Assembly: GCA_039030395.1 (NCBI GenBank)
Contig: JBCCEF010000002.1
Span: 186,001-250,000 of the forward strand
DNA: 64,000 nucleotides
Origin: Acidobacteriota bacterium
GTDB taxonomy: Bacteria > Acidobacteriota > Thermoanaerobaculia > Multivoradales > JBCCEF01
Reading direction: 5' to 3'
Within the stretch, counting starts at the first letter, position 1, and each line of letters opens with the position of its first letter. The notes beneath the pieces were generated by a model, which was not told the origin of the DNA, did no database searches, and saw nothing but the letters and a program-made list of their open reading frames with translations. The position numbers were made by a program, and so were the translations under genes. Shown here in pieces: positions 25,056 through 33,865 of this stretch.

Positions 25056-27698
25056 CTCGTCATCCACCGCCGGTGCCGCCGCGTCGCCAGCGCCCTGCCA
25101 GCGCAGGATGATCTCCGCCAGGGGCGGAGTCTCACCGTTCCCGTCAGTACGTCGCCACCCGCCATCGTCCAACGTCACATGGGCGCTGGATTCGGCCAGC
25201 TCCGCAAGAGGGAACTCGAAGGCCGTCTCCCGGCGGTCGCGGGTCACCATCAGGCGCAGCGAGTCCCCCCGCAGCCGTCGCCTGAAAACCAGCTCGTAGG
25301 CGGCGCCCGGTGGGATCTCGAAACCCAGGTTCTTGCGGTTGATCCAGCGCACCGGGGCGGCGTCGAAACCCAGCACCTTGAGTCCCACCTGGGTGAACTG
25401 CTCGGCGACCAGCCGGCCGCGCACCTTCTCCGGGCTGTCGTTGCGGAAGGTCACGAAGAGGCCCACCGGATCCTCCCGGAGCCGCTTTTCGCCCCAGGCG
25501 CGGAGAGCCTCCCGCTCGCCCGGCGACAGTTCCGGCGCGAGGTCGGCCGGAGACGCCTCCCGCGAGTCCGCCGCCGCCTGCCACGGGCTGTCCTGGAGGA
25601 TCAGCGGCTGCCGGCCGCGCACCTCGACGGCCAGCCCCTGGTTGGTGCTGCCGGCGTAGCTCCAGGCGGCGCGTGGCGCCTGGGAGCGATCACCGTCGAT
25701 CAGCGGCAGAAGGGACGTGCCGTCGAGGCCGGTGGGAATGTCGAGACCCAGGAATTCGAGCACTGTGGGAGTGAGGTCCACCCCGCGCACCATCTCCGCC
25801 ACTCGCCGGCCGGCCCAGCGCCGGTGCGGCGGCACCAGGATCAGCGGCACCCGCAAGTTTTCCGGCCGCAAATAGGCATGACTGGCGAGGCCGTCCTCGC
25901 CCAGCATCTCGCCGTGATCGGAGGTGAGGATCACCAGTGTGTTGTCTGCCAGATCGAGATCTTCAAGGCCTTGGAGCAGACGGCCGATCTGCTGGTCGGT
26001 ATAGGCGACGGCGCTGTCGTAGAGGTCGCCGGGCAGGTGATTCTCGTCCGCTGCGAGGGCTCGGCGGTCGTCCCCGAGGGTGAATCGGTAGCGCGTCCGG
26101 AAGCCGTTGTCTGCCCGCGTTGGCAGCCCTTGGGTGCGTAGGGTGCCGGGCGGCTCGACCTGGCCCGAGAACTCCTCGAACCAGGGCGCTCGGGGGGTGA
26201 AGGGGGAGTGCACCTCGTAGGTGTGGAAGAAGAGCAGAAAGGGCCGATCCTGGAGCCTTGCGAGGCGGGTGAGTGCGCGCTCGATGCCGCCTTCCAGTTC
26301 CTCGTCCTGGCGCCGGCGGGCGTTCCAGGCCCAGTGCGCCTCGAAGCCGCGCCCGAGACCGTACTGCGGCCCAAGAAAGCCGCCGCCGGTGACCGCTTCC
26401 GTCGCCCAGCCCTCTCGCCGCAGGATCTCCGCCAGGGTCAACTGGTCGCTCAGGCGGTCGTTGTTGTAGGACACACCGTGGCGCGGGGCGTCGAGGCCGG
26501 TGAACAGCGAAACGTGCGCCGGCAAAGTCCACGGCGCCGCCGCCACGGCATGTTCGAAGACGGCGCCGCCAGCCGCCCAGGCGTCGACGACCGGCGAAGT
26601 CTCGCGGGAATGGCCGTGGAGGGACAGGCGATCCGCTCGCAGGGTGTCGACCAGCAGGATCACCACGTTGTGGCGTGGGTCACCCTCGCGCGACAGGATC
26701 TGGGGGTGCCCCCACCAGGGGAGGGTGGTGAGCCGCTCCGGTTTACCGCCCGATGTGCGGTCCTCGCCGCCCTCGTTTCGGCCCTCGCTGCTCAGTTCCA
26801 GAGTCACCGGTTGCCCGGCGTAGGCCGTGAGATCCACTTCGTCGGTGAGCCATCGGGCTTCGGCGAGGCTCTGGCGCAGCAGCTCGACCGGTGGATCGAC
26901 CGCTGCGCCTTCGGCGGAGGCCAGGCGGAGGACGAAGTCGTGGGCCGCCGGCCGGGCGCCGGCCAGGCCGACCGAGAACCGCATCCTGGCGCCGGCCGGC
27001 GGGGTGACCTGCCAGCGGTGGGGCCGGCCCGGCGGGGTGAGCCACGCGCTGCGCGTCTCGTCGCCGAGCTGCACCCGCCAGGGAACCGCTAGGGCCTCCG
27101 TCAAGCGCTCCCCGTCGAGCCGTTGGGCGAGGCCGCGGACGTAGCGCACGCCGATCCGGTGTCCGGCGGCGGAATCCGTCGACACGGTGACGCTGCGGAC
27201 CGTGTCGCGCCAGGCCGGGTGGCTACCGACGGCGAAGCGGTAGATCTTCATGTTGGCGTGATAGGGGTGCGAACTGGTCGCTTCGAGGCGTCCGGTGAGG
27301 GGTTCATCGCCTTCTGCGCCGGCCCTCCACTCGACGGCGACCTTGCCCACCCGCAGGTTGGAGAGCTTCACCTCGATCACGTCGACACCCACCGCCGGAA
27401 GATCGGCGGCGCGCTCCATCGCCGGCCCGGCGACCGGTGACGAAAGGACCATCTCCCGGCCCTCGCGGCGCAGCTCTCCGCCATTGGCGACGGTCCAGGC
27501 GCGGGCCTCCGGGTCGAGGGCGACTTGCCAGCGAAAGACCTCTTCTTCGCGGTGCAGGGCGGCCGCTTCGAACAGCTCCACCGGATCGTCGGCGATCGAC
27601 TGCTCGACCACGCTCCAGCGCCGCTCGCAGCCCTGTGCCAGCAAAGCGGCCAGACCGCCGAGAAGGAGAACGCAGGCCGAGGGGTTGCGGGGGAGCAT
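25017..27698 (-). CDS. sulfatase-fold lipoprotein
   Basis: 893 residues from ATG 27698; a TTG at 27731 is also in frame but less likely. Lipoprotein signal CVLLLGGLAALLAQGC. Residues ~50-330 form an extracytoplasmic beta-rich region. The alkaline-phosphatase-fold domain follows: NVVILLVDTLRADRLSLHGH (metal Asp), PWTLPAHVSLFTG (Thr in the nucleophile position, His instead of Arg), LVILTSDHGEMLGE and HAYLRPENLRVPLILV. ~200 residues of beta sequence lie before the C-terminal LRALGYID. Its architecture parallels the lipoprotein at 6513. Probable periplasmic hydrolase or transferase acting on a phospho- or sulfo-ester. Confidence 0.75.
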   Translation of the reverse strand: MLPRNPSACVLLLGGLAALLAQGCERRWSVVEQSIADDPVELFEAAALHREEEVFRWQVALDPEARAWTVANGGELRREGREMVLSSPVAGPAMERAADLPAVGVDVIEVKLSNLRVGKVAVEWRAGAEGDEPLTGRLEATSSHPYHANMKIYRFAVGSHPAWRDTVRSVTVSTDSAAGHRIGVRYVRGLAQRLDGERLTEALAVPWRVQLGDETRSAWLTPPGRPHRWQVTPPAGARMRFSVGLAGARPAAHDFVLRLASAEGAAVDPPVELLRQSLAEARWLTDEVDLTAYAGQPVTLELSSEGRNEGGEDRTSGGKPERLTTLPWWGHPQILSREGDPRHNVVILLVDTLRADRLSLHGHSRETSPVVDAWAAGGAVFEHAVAAAPWTLPAHVSLFTGLDAPRHGVSYNNDRLSDQLTLAEILRREGWATEAVTGGGFLGPQYGLGRGFEAHWAWNARRRQDEELEGGIERALTRLARLQDRPFLLFFHTYEVHSPFTPRAPWFEEFSGQVEPPGTLRTQGLPTRADNGFRTRYRFTLGDDRRALAADENHLPGDLYDSAVAYTDQQIGRLLQGLEDLDLADNTLVILTSDHGEMLGEDGLASHAYLRPENLRVPLILVPPHRRWAGRRVAEMVRGVDLTPTVLEFLGLDIPTGLDGTSLLPLIDGDRSQAPRAAWSYAGSTNQGLAVEVRGRQPLILQDSPWQAAADSREASPADLAPELSPGEREALRAWGEKRLREDPVGLFVTFRNDSPEKVRGRLVAEQFTQVGLKVLGFDAAPVRWINRKNLGFEIPPGAAYELVFRRRLRGDSLRLMVTRDRRETAFEFPLAELAESSAHVTLDDGGWRRTDGNGETPPLAEIILRWQGAGDAAAPAVDDELGAQLRALGYID

Positions 27699-27863
27699 CG
27701 GATGGAGAGTGGGGAGTCCTTGCGCGTTCAAAGACGACTGGCCGAATCATAGGACATCCCAAGGGGCATCTCGGCTCCTTGAGGCACCGCCGGCTGGGGT
27801 AGACTGCGCCACAATCACCGGGGTAAGAGCGAACTCAAGGCCCGCCGGGGCCAGGGGAGTAGC

Positions 27864-29594
27864 ATGGAAATACTGATTCGAATCATCGGCTTTCTCGATC
27901 GCATCGTGTGGCAGAGCGGTATTCCGGTGGGAGGGGAGACGATCCCCTTCCTGGTGATCGCTCTGCTCGGTACCGGTCTGTTCTTGACCCTGCGCCTCGG
28001 ATTCATCCAGATCCGGCGGCTGGGCCACGGATTCGGTGTCACCAGCGGCCGCTATGACGATCCCGATGAGCCGGGGGACGTTTCCCACTTCCAGGCCCTC
28101 ACCACCGCCCTGTCGGCGACCGTCGGCATCGGCAACATCGCCGGTGTCGCCATCGCCATCCACTACGGCGGCCCCGGAGCCCTTTTCTGGATGTGGATGA
28201 CGGCGGTCTTCGGCATGGCGCTCAAGTATTCCGAGGTCACCCTCGCCCTGCACTTTCGCCAGGAGGAGAAGCCGGATGTCGATCCGGAGCGCTGGGACGG
28301 CTCCGTTTCCGGCGGGCCGATGTACTACATCGAGCGCGGCCTGGGCAAGGCCTGGAAGCCCTTGGCGATGTTCTTCGCCGGTGCGCTGATCATCACTTCG
28401 TTCCTGACCGGCAACGGCATCCAGGCCAACACCGTCGCCGACACCATGCTGTCGGAATTCGGCGTTTCGCCGTGGATCACCGGCCTGGTGACCGCCTCCA
28501 TCGTCGCCCTGGTGATTCTCGGCGGCATTCGCCGCATCGGCGCCGTCACGGGGATCTTGGCGCCGGTGATGGCGAGCGTCTACGTGCTCGGCGCCCTGAT
28601 CATTCTGGTGATGAACGCCGGCCAGATCGCACCCACCTTCGGGCTGATCTTCCGCGAGGCTTTCAATCCCTCCGCCGGCATCGCCGGCACCGGCGCCGGC
28701 GCCTTCTTGCTCACCCTGATGTGGGGCGTGCGGCGGGGCTTGTTCTCAAACGAGGCGGGGCAGGGCTCGGCGCCCATCGCCCACTCGGCGGCGAAGACCG
28801 ACGAACCCGTGTCGGAGGGCGTGGTGGCTCTCCTCGAACCCTTCATCGACACCATCCTGATTTGCACCATGACCGGCCTGGTGATCCTGGTGACCGGCGT
28901 CTGGAACCAGCCCGTGGCCACCGAGTTGAGCATCGTTGGCGGTGATTCCTCCTGGGTGGAGATCAACTCCGAAGGCACGCACCTTTCCGTCGACGCGCCG
29001 GAGGAACTGGTGGTGGTCGACGGCGTGCCGGCAACGGATTCCCGGCGCTTCGCCTGGCACGACATCGCGGTGGATCGCTTCTACGTGGACGCCGACCAGG
29101 CGACGCCGTTCACCGGCTCCCTGCTGCCCGGCGAGGGCATCGCCCGCGGCAGCGACGGTACGAACTACACGGTGCTGTACGGGCCGGCGGTGGAGAGCGC
29201 CGCGCCGTTGACCAAGCTGGCCTTCGAAAAGGCCCTCGGCAAGACCGGCGGCTACATCGTGCTGTTCTCGGTGCTGCTCTTTGCCGTGTCGACGGCCATC
29301 TCCTGGAGCTACTACGGGGATCGTTGCGCCAATTACCTGTTCGGCAAGAAGGCGGTGTTGCCCTACAAGATGGTCTTCGTCGCCATGCACTTCGCCGGAG
29401 CCGTCGCGCCGCTGGCGGCGATCTGGGCCCTGGGCGACGTCGCCCTCGGCATGGTGACGTTCCCGAACCTGGTGGCCCTGGTGCTGCTCTCGGGCCTGGT
29501 GGTGAAGCTCACCAAGAGCTACTTCGAGCGTCGTCCGTGGGAGCAGAACGCCGTCGACCACAAACGCTGGAAAGAAGAGCATCGCCGCAAATAG
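27864..29594 (+). CDS. alanine/glycine:Na+ symporter (AGCS family)
   Basis: 576 residues. Multiple membrane helices with AGCS signatures: FQALTTALSATVGIGNIAGVAIAIHYGGPGALFWMWMTAVFGMALKYSEV, GGPMYYIERGLGKAWK and GVRRGLFSNEAGQGSAPIAHSAAKTDEP. The protein is about 100 residues longer than usual. The extra length lies between helices, roughly residues 355-450 (beginning ATELSIVGGDSS), a hydrophilic Asp/Val-rich insertion with no helix that probably faces outward. It would import alanine or glycine with sodium. Regulation not visible; I found no glycine-riboswitch-like leader. Confidence 0.85.
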   Translation: MEILIRIIGFLDRIVWQSGIPVGGETIPFLVIALLGTGLFLTLRLGFIQIRRLGHGFGVTSGRYDDPDEPGDVSHFQALTTALSATVGIGNIAGVAIAIHYGGPGALFWMWMTAVFGMALKYSEVTLALHFRQEEKPDVDPERWDGSVSGGPMYYIERGLGKAWKPLAMFFAGALIITSFLTGNGIQANTVADTMLSEFGVSPWITGLVTASIVALVILGGIRRIGAVTGILAPVMASVYVLGALIILVMNAGQIAPTFGLIFREAFNPSAGIAGTGAGAFLLTLMWGVRRGLFSNEAGQGSAPIAHSAAKTDEPVSEGVVALLEPFIDTILICTMTGLVILVTGVWNQPVATELSIVGGDSSWVEINSEGTHLSVDAPEELVVVDGVPATDSRRFAWHDIAVDRFYVDADQATPFTGSLLPGEGIARGSDGTNYTVLYGPAVESAAPLTKLAFEKALGKTGGYIVLFSVLLFAVSTAISWSYYGDRCANYLFGKKAVLPYKMVFVAMHFAGAVAPLAAIWALGDVALGMVTFPNLVALVLLSGLVVKLTKSYFERRPWEQNAVDHKRWKEEHRRK

Positions 29595-29608
29595 GGTCTG
29601 GTCGAGTG

Positions 29609-29980
29609 ATGATGCTGCGATCGAAGGCCGTGCGGGCGCTCCTGGTGGAGGAGGTCGGGGGACTGCGGGTAGACCGTCCGATCGCCGAGAAGGGCGAGGC
29701 GCCGGACCCCGCCGCCGAGTCGGCGGCGGAGCGCGAAGCGCTGGCCAAGGCGAGCCGGAAGGCCCTCGGGGTGGCCCTGCTGGACTTGGTGGCGGTGCTC
29801 GTGCTGTTTACCTTTCGGCCGGCGGAGACGCCCTTTCTCGACCCCGGGGCGACGGAACACGGCGTCTTCACCCTGGGGATTCTGCTGATCACCGCCCACG
29901 GCGGCTTCCGCCTGGCTCAGTATCTGCAATTGAGGACCATCGGCCGGCTGCACGAAGAGATCGAGCAGCGGGAACGATGA
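29609..29980 (+). CDS. small two-helix membrane protein, unknown
   Basis: 123 residues from ATG 29609 (GTG 29606 is an alternative). A charged N-terminus (~45 residues) precedes two predicted membrane helices, LGVALLDLVAVLVLFTF and GVFTLGILLITAHGGFRLAQYL, and a short charged tail (IGRLHEEIEQRER). It lies between the symporter (14-bp gap) and the M48 protease (13-bp gap), probably in one transcript. No family recognised. Confidence 0.6.
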   Translation: MMLRSKAVRALLVEEVGGLRVDRPIAEKGEAPDPAAESAAEREALAKASRKALGVALLDLVAVLVLFTFRPAETPFLDPGATEHGVFTLGILLITAHGGFRLAQYLQLRTIGRLHEEIEQRER

Positions 29981-29993
29981 AAAGGAGACGACG

Positions 29994-31436
29994 ATGAAGA
30001 TGTTTCGGCTTGCGGCGATTCCCCTGTTCGCTCTGCTGGTGACCAGCGGTTGCGCCACCAATCCGGCGACCGGCAAGTCCCAGCTCTCCTTGATCGGTGA
30101 GCAGCAGGAGATCGCCATGGGGCGGCAGGCGGACGAGCAGGTTTCGACTTCCCTCGGCCTGTACGACGATCAAGAAGCTCAGGAGTACGTCTCCCGCATC
30201 GGCCTGGAGATGGCCGCCAAGTCCGAGCGGCCGAACCTGCCGTGGTCCTTCAAGGTGGTCGATGATCCGGTGGTCAACGCCTTCGCTCTGCCGGGTGGTT
30301 TCATCTACGTCACCCGCGGCATCCTCGCCCACATGAACAACGAGGCGGAGCTGGCGGCGGTTCTCGGCCACGAGATCGGCCATGTCACCGGCCGGCACAG
30401 CGTGTCGCGCATGAGCAAGGCGCAGCTCGCCACCCTCGGCCTGGGCATCGGCTCGATCGTGGAACCGTCCATCGCCCGCGCCGGCGATCTGCTGCAGACC
30501 GGCCTGGGGCTGCTGTTCTTGAAGTACAGCCGCAACGACGAGCGCCAGGCGGACGATCTCGGCCTGCGCTACCTGGGCCGTACCGGTTACGACGCACGGG
30601 AAATGATCGGCGTCTTCGAAATGCTGGGGGCGGTCAGCCAGGCGGCCGGCGGCGACCGCATCCCCGGCTGGCTGGCGACCCACCCGCAGCCGGAAAACCG
30701 CCGCGCCCGCATCGCCGAAGCGGTGGCCACGATGGAGGCGAGCGAGGTCGAAGGGGAAGTCCGGCAAGGCCCCTTCTACGACATTCTCGCCGGCATGACC
30801 TACGGCGCGGATCCGCGCCAGGGCTACTTTGAAGGGTCGACCTTCTACCACCCGGAGATGGCCTTCCGGCTCGACTTCCCGGCCGGCTGGAAAACCGCCA
30901 ACCAGCGCCAACAGGTGGTGGCGATGCACCCGGACCAGAACGCCATTCTGGTGCTGCGCCTTGCCCCCGGCGGCAACTCCGCCGAGGCGGAGCGGCAGTT
31001 CTATTCGTCCCAGCAAGGCGTGCGCCGGGGAAACTCCCTGGGCAATATCCCGGCTGCTCTGAGGTCGAGCGGGTCGTACTTTTCGGTGCCGCGGCAGCAG
31101 GCCTCGAACCTGGTGGGGCTGACCTCCTTCATCGAGCACCGGGATCTGGTATTCCAGGTTTTGGGCTATACCCTGGAGGAGCGCTGGAGCGGGGTGGGAG
31201 ACTCGCTCAGAAACTCCGTCGCCACCTTCTCGCGGGTCACCGACCCGAAGGTCCTGAACGTCCAGCCGGCGAAGATCGAGATCGTCACCCTGCCGCAGGC
31301 TGCCGGTCTCGATGAGATCCAGCGGCGCTGGCCGTCGAACGCCGATCTCCGCACCCTCGCCCTGATCAACCGGGTGGACCCGAACGCCACTCTGCCGGCG
31401 GGCACGCGCTTCAAGCGGGTCGTCGGTGGGCGGTAG
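29994..31436 (+). CDS. M48-family zinc metalloprotease lipoprotein (BepA/YfgC-like)
   Basis: 480 residues. Lipobox LVTSGC (Cys 20). The zinc site is HEIGH (His126, Glu127, His130), with a third ligand Glu in SRNDERQADDLGLRYL. VNAFALPGGFIYVTRGIL precedes it as in BepA-like periplasmic proteases. Residues ~270-420 form a beta domain, and the C-terminal ~50 residues (EIVTLPQAAGLDEIQRRWPSNADLRTLALINRV) resemble a LysM-like segment seen in this subgroup. Likely role: outer-membrane protein quality control. An AGGAGA-like site precedes the ATG. Confidence 0.85.
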   Translation: MKMFRLAAIPLFALLVTSGCATNPATGKSQLSLIGEQQEIAMGRQADEQVSTSLGLYDDQEAQEYVSRIGLEMAAKSERPNLPWSFKVVDDPVVNAFALPGGFIYVTRGILAHMNNEAELAAVLGHEIGHVTGRHSVSRMSKAQLATLGLGIGSIVEPSIARAGDLLQTGLGLLFLKYSRNDERQADDLGLRYLGRTGYDAREMIGVFEMLGAVSQAAGGDRIPGWLATHPQPENRRARIAEAVATMEASEVEGEVRQGPFYDILAGMTYGADPRQGYFEGSTFYHPEMAFRLDFPAGWKTANQRQQVVAMHPDQNAILVLRLAPGGNSAEAERQFYSSQQGVRRGNSLGNIPAALRSSGSYFSVPRQQASNLVGLTSFIEHRDLVFQVLGYTLEERWSGVGDSLRNSVATFSRVTDPKVLNVQPAKIEIVTLPQAAGLDEIQRRWPSNADLRTLALINRVDPNATLPAGTRFKRVVGGR

Positions 31437-31507
31437 ATCGATCGGGGCCTCGAGCTGAGAACCGCTCGTCGGTCGACGAGCGAACCACCCTACCCGGACC
31501 CCTCACC

Positions 31508-33304
31508 TTGATCGACCGCGACCAGGTCTCTGCCCACTGGGGAGATGCCGGCCACACCAGCCGCCTGGCGGAGATCCACTGGATGGGGTCGCCGGTGGTG
31601 CGGGCCTACCTGAATCGCCGGGTGTCCGGCGATCCGGAGGAAGACTGGCTGAGCCACACCTGGGGCCGTTGGGTGCGCGGCGAAGGGCTGCGCGTGCTGG
31701 TTCTCGGCTGTGGCGAAGGTTGGCTCGAACGTTCGATCGGCGGGCGCCGCGATATCGCCTTCATCGATGCCTGCGACGTCGCCGAGGAAGCGGTCGAGCG
31801 GGCTCGCCGGCTGGCTCGCGAGGCGGGCCTGGAGCGCATCCGTTACCACGTGGTGGACCTGAACGTCGATCCCCTGCCGTCGCCGGCCTACGACGTCATC
31901 ATCGCTCATTCGGTGCTGCACCACGTCGAGCATCTCGACCACTGCTACGGAGCGCTGCAGAAGGCTCTGCCGCCCCACGGGGTACTGATCCTCAACGAGT
32001 ACGTCGGCCCGTCGCGCTTTCAGTTCTCCGATGCGCAGATGGAGGTGATCAACCGGCTGATGAGCCGCCTGCCGGAGACCCTCCGGCGGAGCGCCGCGAC
32101 GGATGGAACCTACGGCGCCAAAGCGGTGCCGACGGTCGAAGAGATGATCGCCACGGACCCGTCCGAGGCGGTGCGGTCGGACGAACTGGTGGCCCGTACT
32201 CGGCGCGACTTCTCGGTGGTGGAGGAAGTTGCCTGCGGCGGCACCGTTCTCCACCACATGCTCTACGACATCGTGCAGAACTTCGATCCGGCGGAACCGC
32301 TGGACAATCGCCTGCTGGCTTTCCTCTGCTGGACCGAGGAGACGCTGGTCGACGAGGGCCTGCTGCCTTCGGATTTCGTGGTGATGGTCGCCCGGTCCGG
32401 CAGCGGCGGTGCGCCCACCTCCTCCGCTCCTCGTCCTCGGGCGCTATCCCGCGGGTGGGCGGAAGGAACGCCCCGGGAGGGGGTGGAGCGCCTCTCGCTT
32501 CACGCCCGGCCGGATCGCCGCCGCCGCCGCGGTCTGGCCTTCGAGTCGGTGCGCGAGGCCCTCCACCGGCGCGCCACGGGCTATCCGGACTGCGACTGGC
32601 TGACCTGGATTTGCGGGGGCGGGGAATCGGCCGCGCCACAGCCCGGCGAGCGGGTCCTGGTGCTCGCCGATGACGAGGGCCGATGGGTGGCGGACCGTCT
32701 GGCGGCGCTGGAGACTCGGGTGACGGTGGTCGAACCGACGGCATCCGACACGTCGGACCCCCATCCGTGGGACGGAATCGCCGATCATTCCTTCGACTGG
32801 GTGTTCTCGAACGGCCACTTGGGGCGAGCCGAAAACCGTTCGGCGAGGGTCGCCATCCTGGCGCGGGTGCTGCGGCCCGGCGGCTGGTGGGTGGGGGACG
32901 AATTCCTCGGGCCGTGGGATTCGCGCGGCACCGCCGCGTCCCTCCACTACGCCCGCGAATCCCTCGAACTGCTGCAACCGATCGGCGCGCCGGAGGCGAC
33001 GGCCGCCGACCGGCGCCGATGGTGGCTGGCGGGCCTCTACCACGACCCGATCCGCCGCTGGTTCGGTCCTCGCCGCGAGGATCTTTCCGATCTTCTCGAC
33101 GGAACCTTCGAAATACGAGTTCGGCACGAGCTCGCCGGTGCCCTTCGTCAGCGCATTTTCGCCGTTCTCGATGCGGCGTCCGTTCCGGACGATCCGCGAT
33201 ACGACGGTCTGCTGGCGATGGCCGGCGATCTCGAGGAGTGGTTGACCGCCGCCCGGGTGATCGAGAACGATGACGTGGCCTTCCTCGCTCGCCGACGAGC
33301 CTGA
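31508..33304 (+). CDS. two-domain SAM methyltransferase-like protein, second domain degenerate
   Basis: 598 residues from TTG 31508; no ATG or GTG exists upstream in frame and the N-terminus looks family-like. Domain 1 (~1-300) is a class I methyltransferase: LRVLVLGCGEGWLERSIG (motif I), DACDVAEEAVERARRLA, YDVIIAHSVLHHVEHLDHCYGAL (motif IV) and GVLILNEYVGPSRFQF. Domain 2 (~330-598) repeats the plan: EDWLSH reappears as DCDWLTW, EYVGPSRF as EFLGPWDS. Its motif I is VLVLADDEGRWVADRL, without the glycines that bind SAM, so it is probably inactive. No Shine-Dalgarno is evident. Substrate unknown. Confidence 0.7.
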   Translation: MIDRDQVSAHWGDAGHTSRLAEIHWMGSPVVRAYLNRRVSGDPEEDWLSHTWGRWVRGEGLRVLVLGCGEGWLERSIGGRRDIAFIDACDVAEEAVERARRLAREAGLERIRYHVVDLNVDPLPSPAYDVIIAHSVLHHVEHLDHCYGALQKALPPHGVLILNEYVGPSRFQFSDAQMEVINRLMSRLPETLRRSAATDGTYGAKAVPTVEEMIATDPSEAVRSDELVARTRRDFSVVEEVACGGTVLHHMLYDIVQNFDPAEPLDNRLLAFLCWTEETLVDEGLLPSDFVVMVARSGSGGAPTSSAPRPRALSRGWAEGTPREGVERLSLHARPDRRRRRGLAFESVREALHRRATGYPDCDWLTWICGGGESAAPQPGERVLVLADDEGRWVADRLAALETRVTVVEPTASDTSDPHPWDGIADHSFDWVFSNGHLGRAENRSARVAILARVLRPGGWWVGDEFLGPWDSRGTAASLHYARESLELLQPIGAPEATAADRRRWWLAGLYHDPIRRWFGPRREDLSDLLDGTFEIRVRHELAGALRQRIFAVLDAASVPDDPRYDGLLAMAGDLEEWLTAARVIENDDVAFLARRRA

Positions 33305-33443
33305 TCTGCTCTCGGTCCGCGACCGACGCGCCGTAGATCTATCCTTGCAAAGGCGTCACTCATTGGCAGTTGAAGTGGCTAATTTTTGTCACCAACGAGG
33401 CCTGTGGGCCGAAAAAACCCTGTAAATCAAGACTCTCCGCTGC
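33305..33443. other. gene-free spacer
   Basis: First part of a 700-bp gene-free region. Contains a short hairpin TCGGTC/GACCGA near 33313-33327 after the methyltransferase stop and the left arm (AAATCAAGACT, about 33424-33434) of an inverted repeat whose partner is at about 33504-33514. Confidence 0.4.
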
Positions 33444-33459
33444 TGGCACGCAACCTGCT
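33444..33459 (+). promoter_or_regulatory. sigma54-like (-24/-12) promoter
   Basis: TGGCACG-CAAC-CTGCT: GG and GC have the exact 12-bp offset of a sigma54 promoter and the -24 box is perfect; the -12 box is CTGC instead of TTGC. No protein gene follows within 500 bp. An 11-bp inverted repeat flanks it. Confidence 0.45.
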
Positions 33460-33469
33460 CTAGTGAGCT

Positions 33470-33653
33470 CTGGCCGCGCTGGAAAGTGCAACCGTCATTT
33501 GAAGTCTTGATTTTTCCGAGGGAGGGATGAGTTCAGTCTTGTGACGGCTGAACTTCCGAGTTGTGGTTTTCCATGTCGCTGGACGGTCAGGGAGGGCGTT
33601 CAGCGGTTTCCATGTAGGGGTATCACCTCAGGGTGAGCCCCTATTTTCTTTTT
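33470..33653 (+). ncRNA. candidate small RNA between sigma54-like promoter and terminator
   Basis: A transcript from the -24/-12 element at 33444-33459 would begin near 33470 and end at the strong terminator 33615-33653, about 180 nt. The interval holds only tiny ORFs (one starting at 33527 of five codons behind GGAGGG, one of 14 codons) and a hairpin GTTCAG...CTGAAC near 33533-33556. Inference from signals only; no family match. Confidence 0.3.
33615..33653 (+). terminator. strong intrinsic terminator
   Basis: TAGGGG-TAT-CACC pairs with GGGTG-AG-CCCCTA and is followed by TTTTCTTTTT. Canonical Rho-independent terminator with no protein gene for 300 bp upstream. Confidence 0.8.
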
Positions 33654-33834
33654 AGCCCTTCCTTCTCCCCAAGGTTCTGCTGCGAGGACGTATGCACCAG
33701 CATCTGCTGCGTCCTTCGGCCCCTCCACTCCTCGACGTACTACAAGTACGCCTGCGTCGCTCCGGGATGCGAACTCCTTGCAGCTACTGGCACCTACGCC
33801 CTCTCGCGACGAACTTGGTGAGAAGAAAGGGCTA
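33653..33834 (+). repeat. 182-bp palindromic element, copy 2 of family A
   Basis: Ends 33653-33677 (TAGCCCTTCCTTCTC...) and 33811-33834 (...GAGAAGAAAGGGCTA) are inverted copies, about 22 of 25 matched with one gap. The centre is CGACGTACTACAAGTACG (33733-33750), containing the palindrome GTACT-ACA-AGTAC. The core aligns without gaps to copy 1 at 3887-4018, but the end arms differ in sequence from that copy. It starts within the T-run of the terminator. Confidence 0.75.
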
Positions 33835-33865
33835 TCGGCGTGCGGGATCCTACCTGTGGCGATCG

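Noticed and set aside
32049-32744. 231-codon minus-strand Pro/Arg-rich frame inside the methyltransferase gene
   Set aside because: Antisense shadow; composition (Pro, Arg, Ser) typical of non-coding frames in GC-rich DNA.
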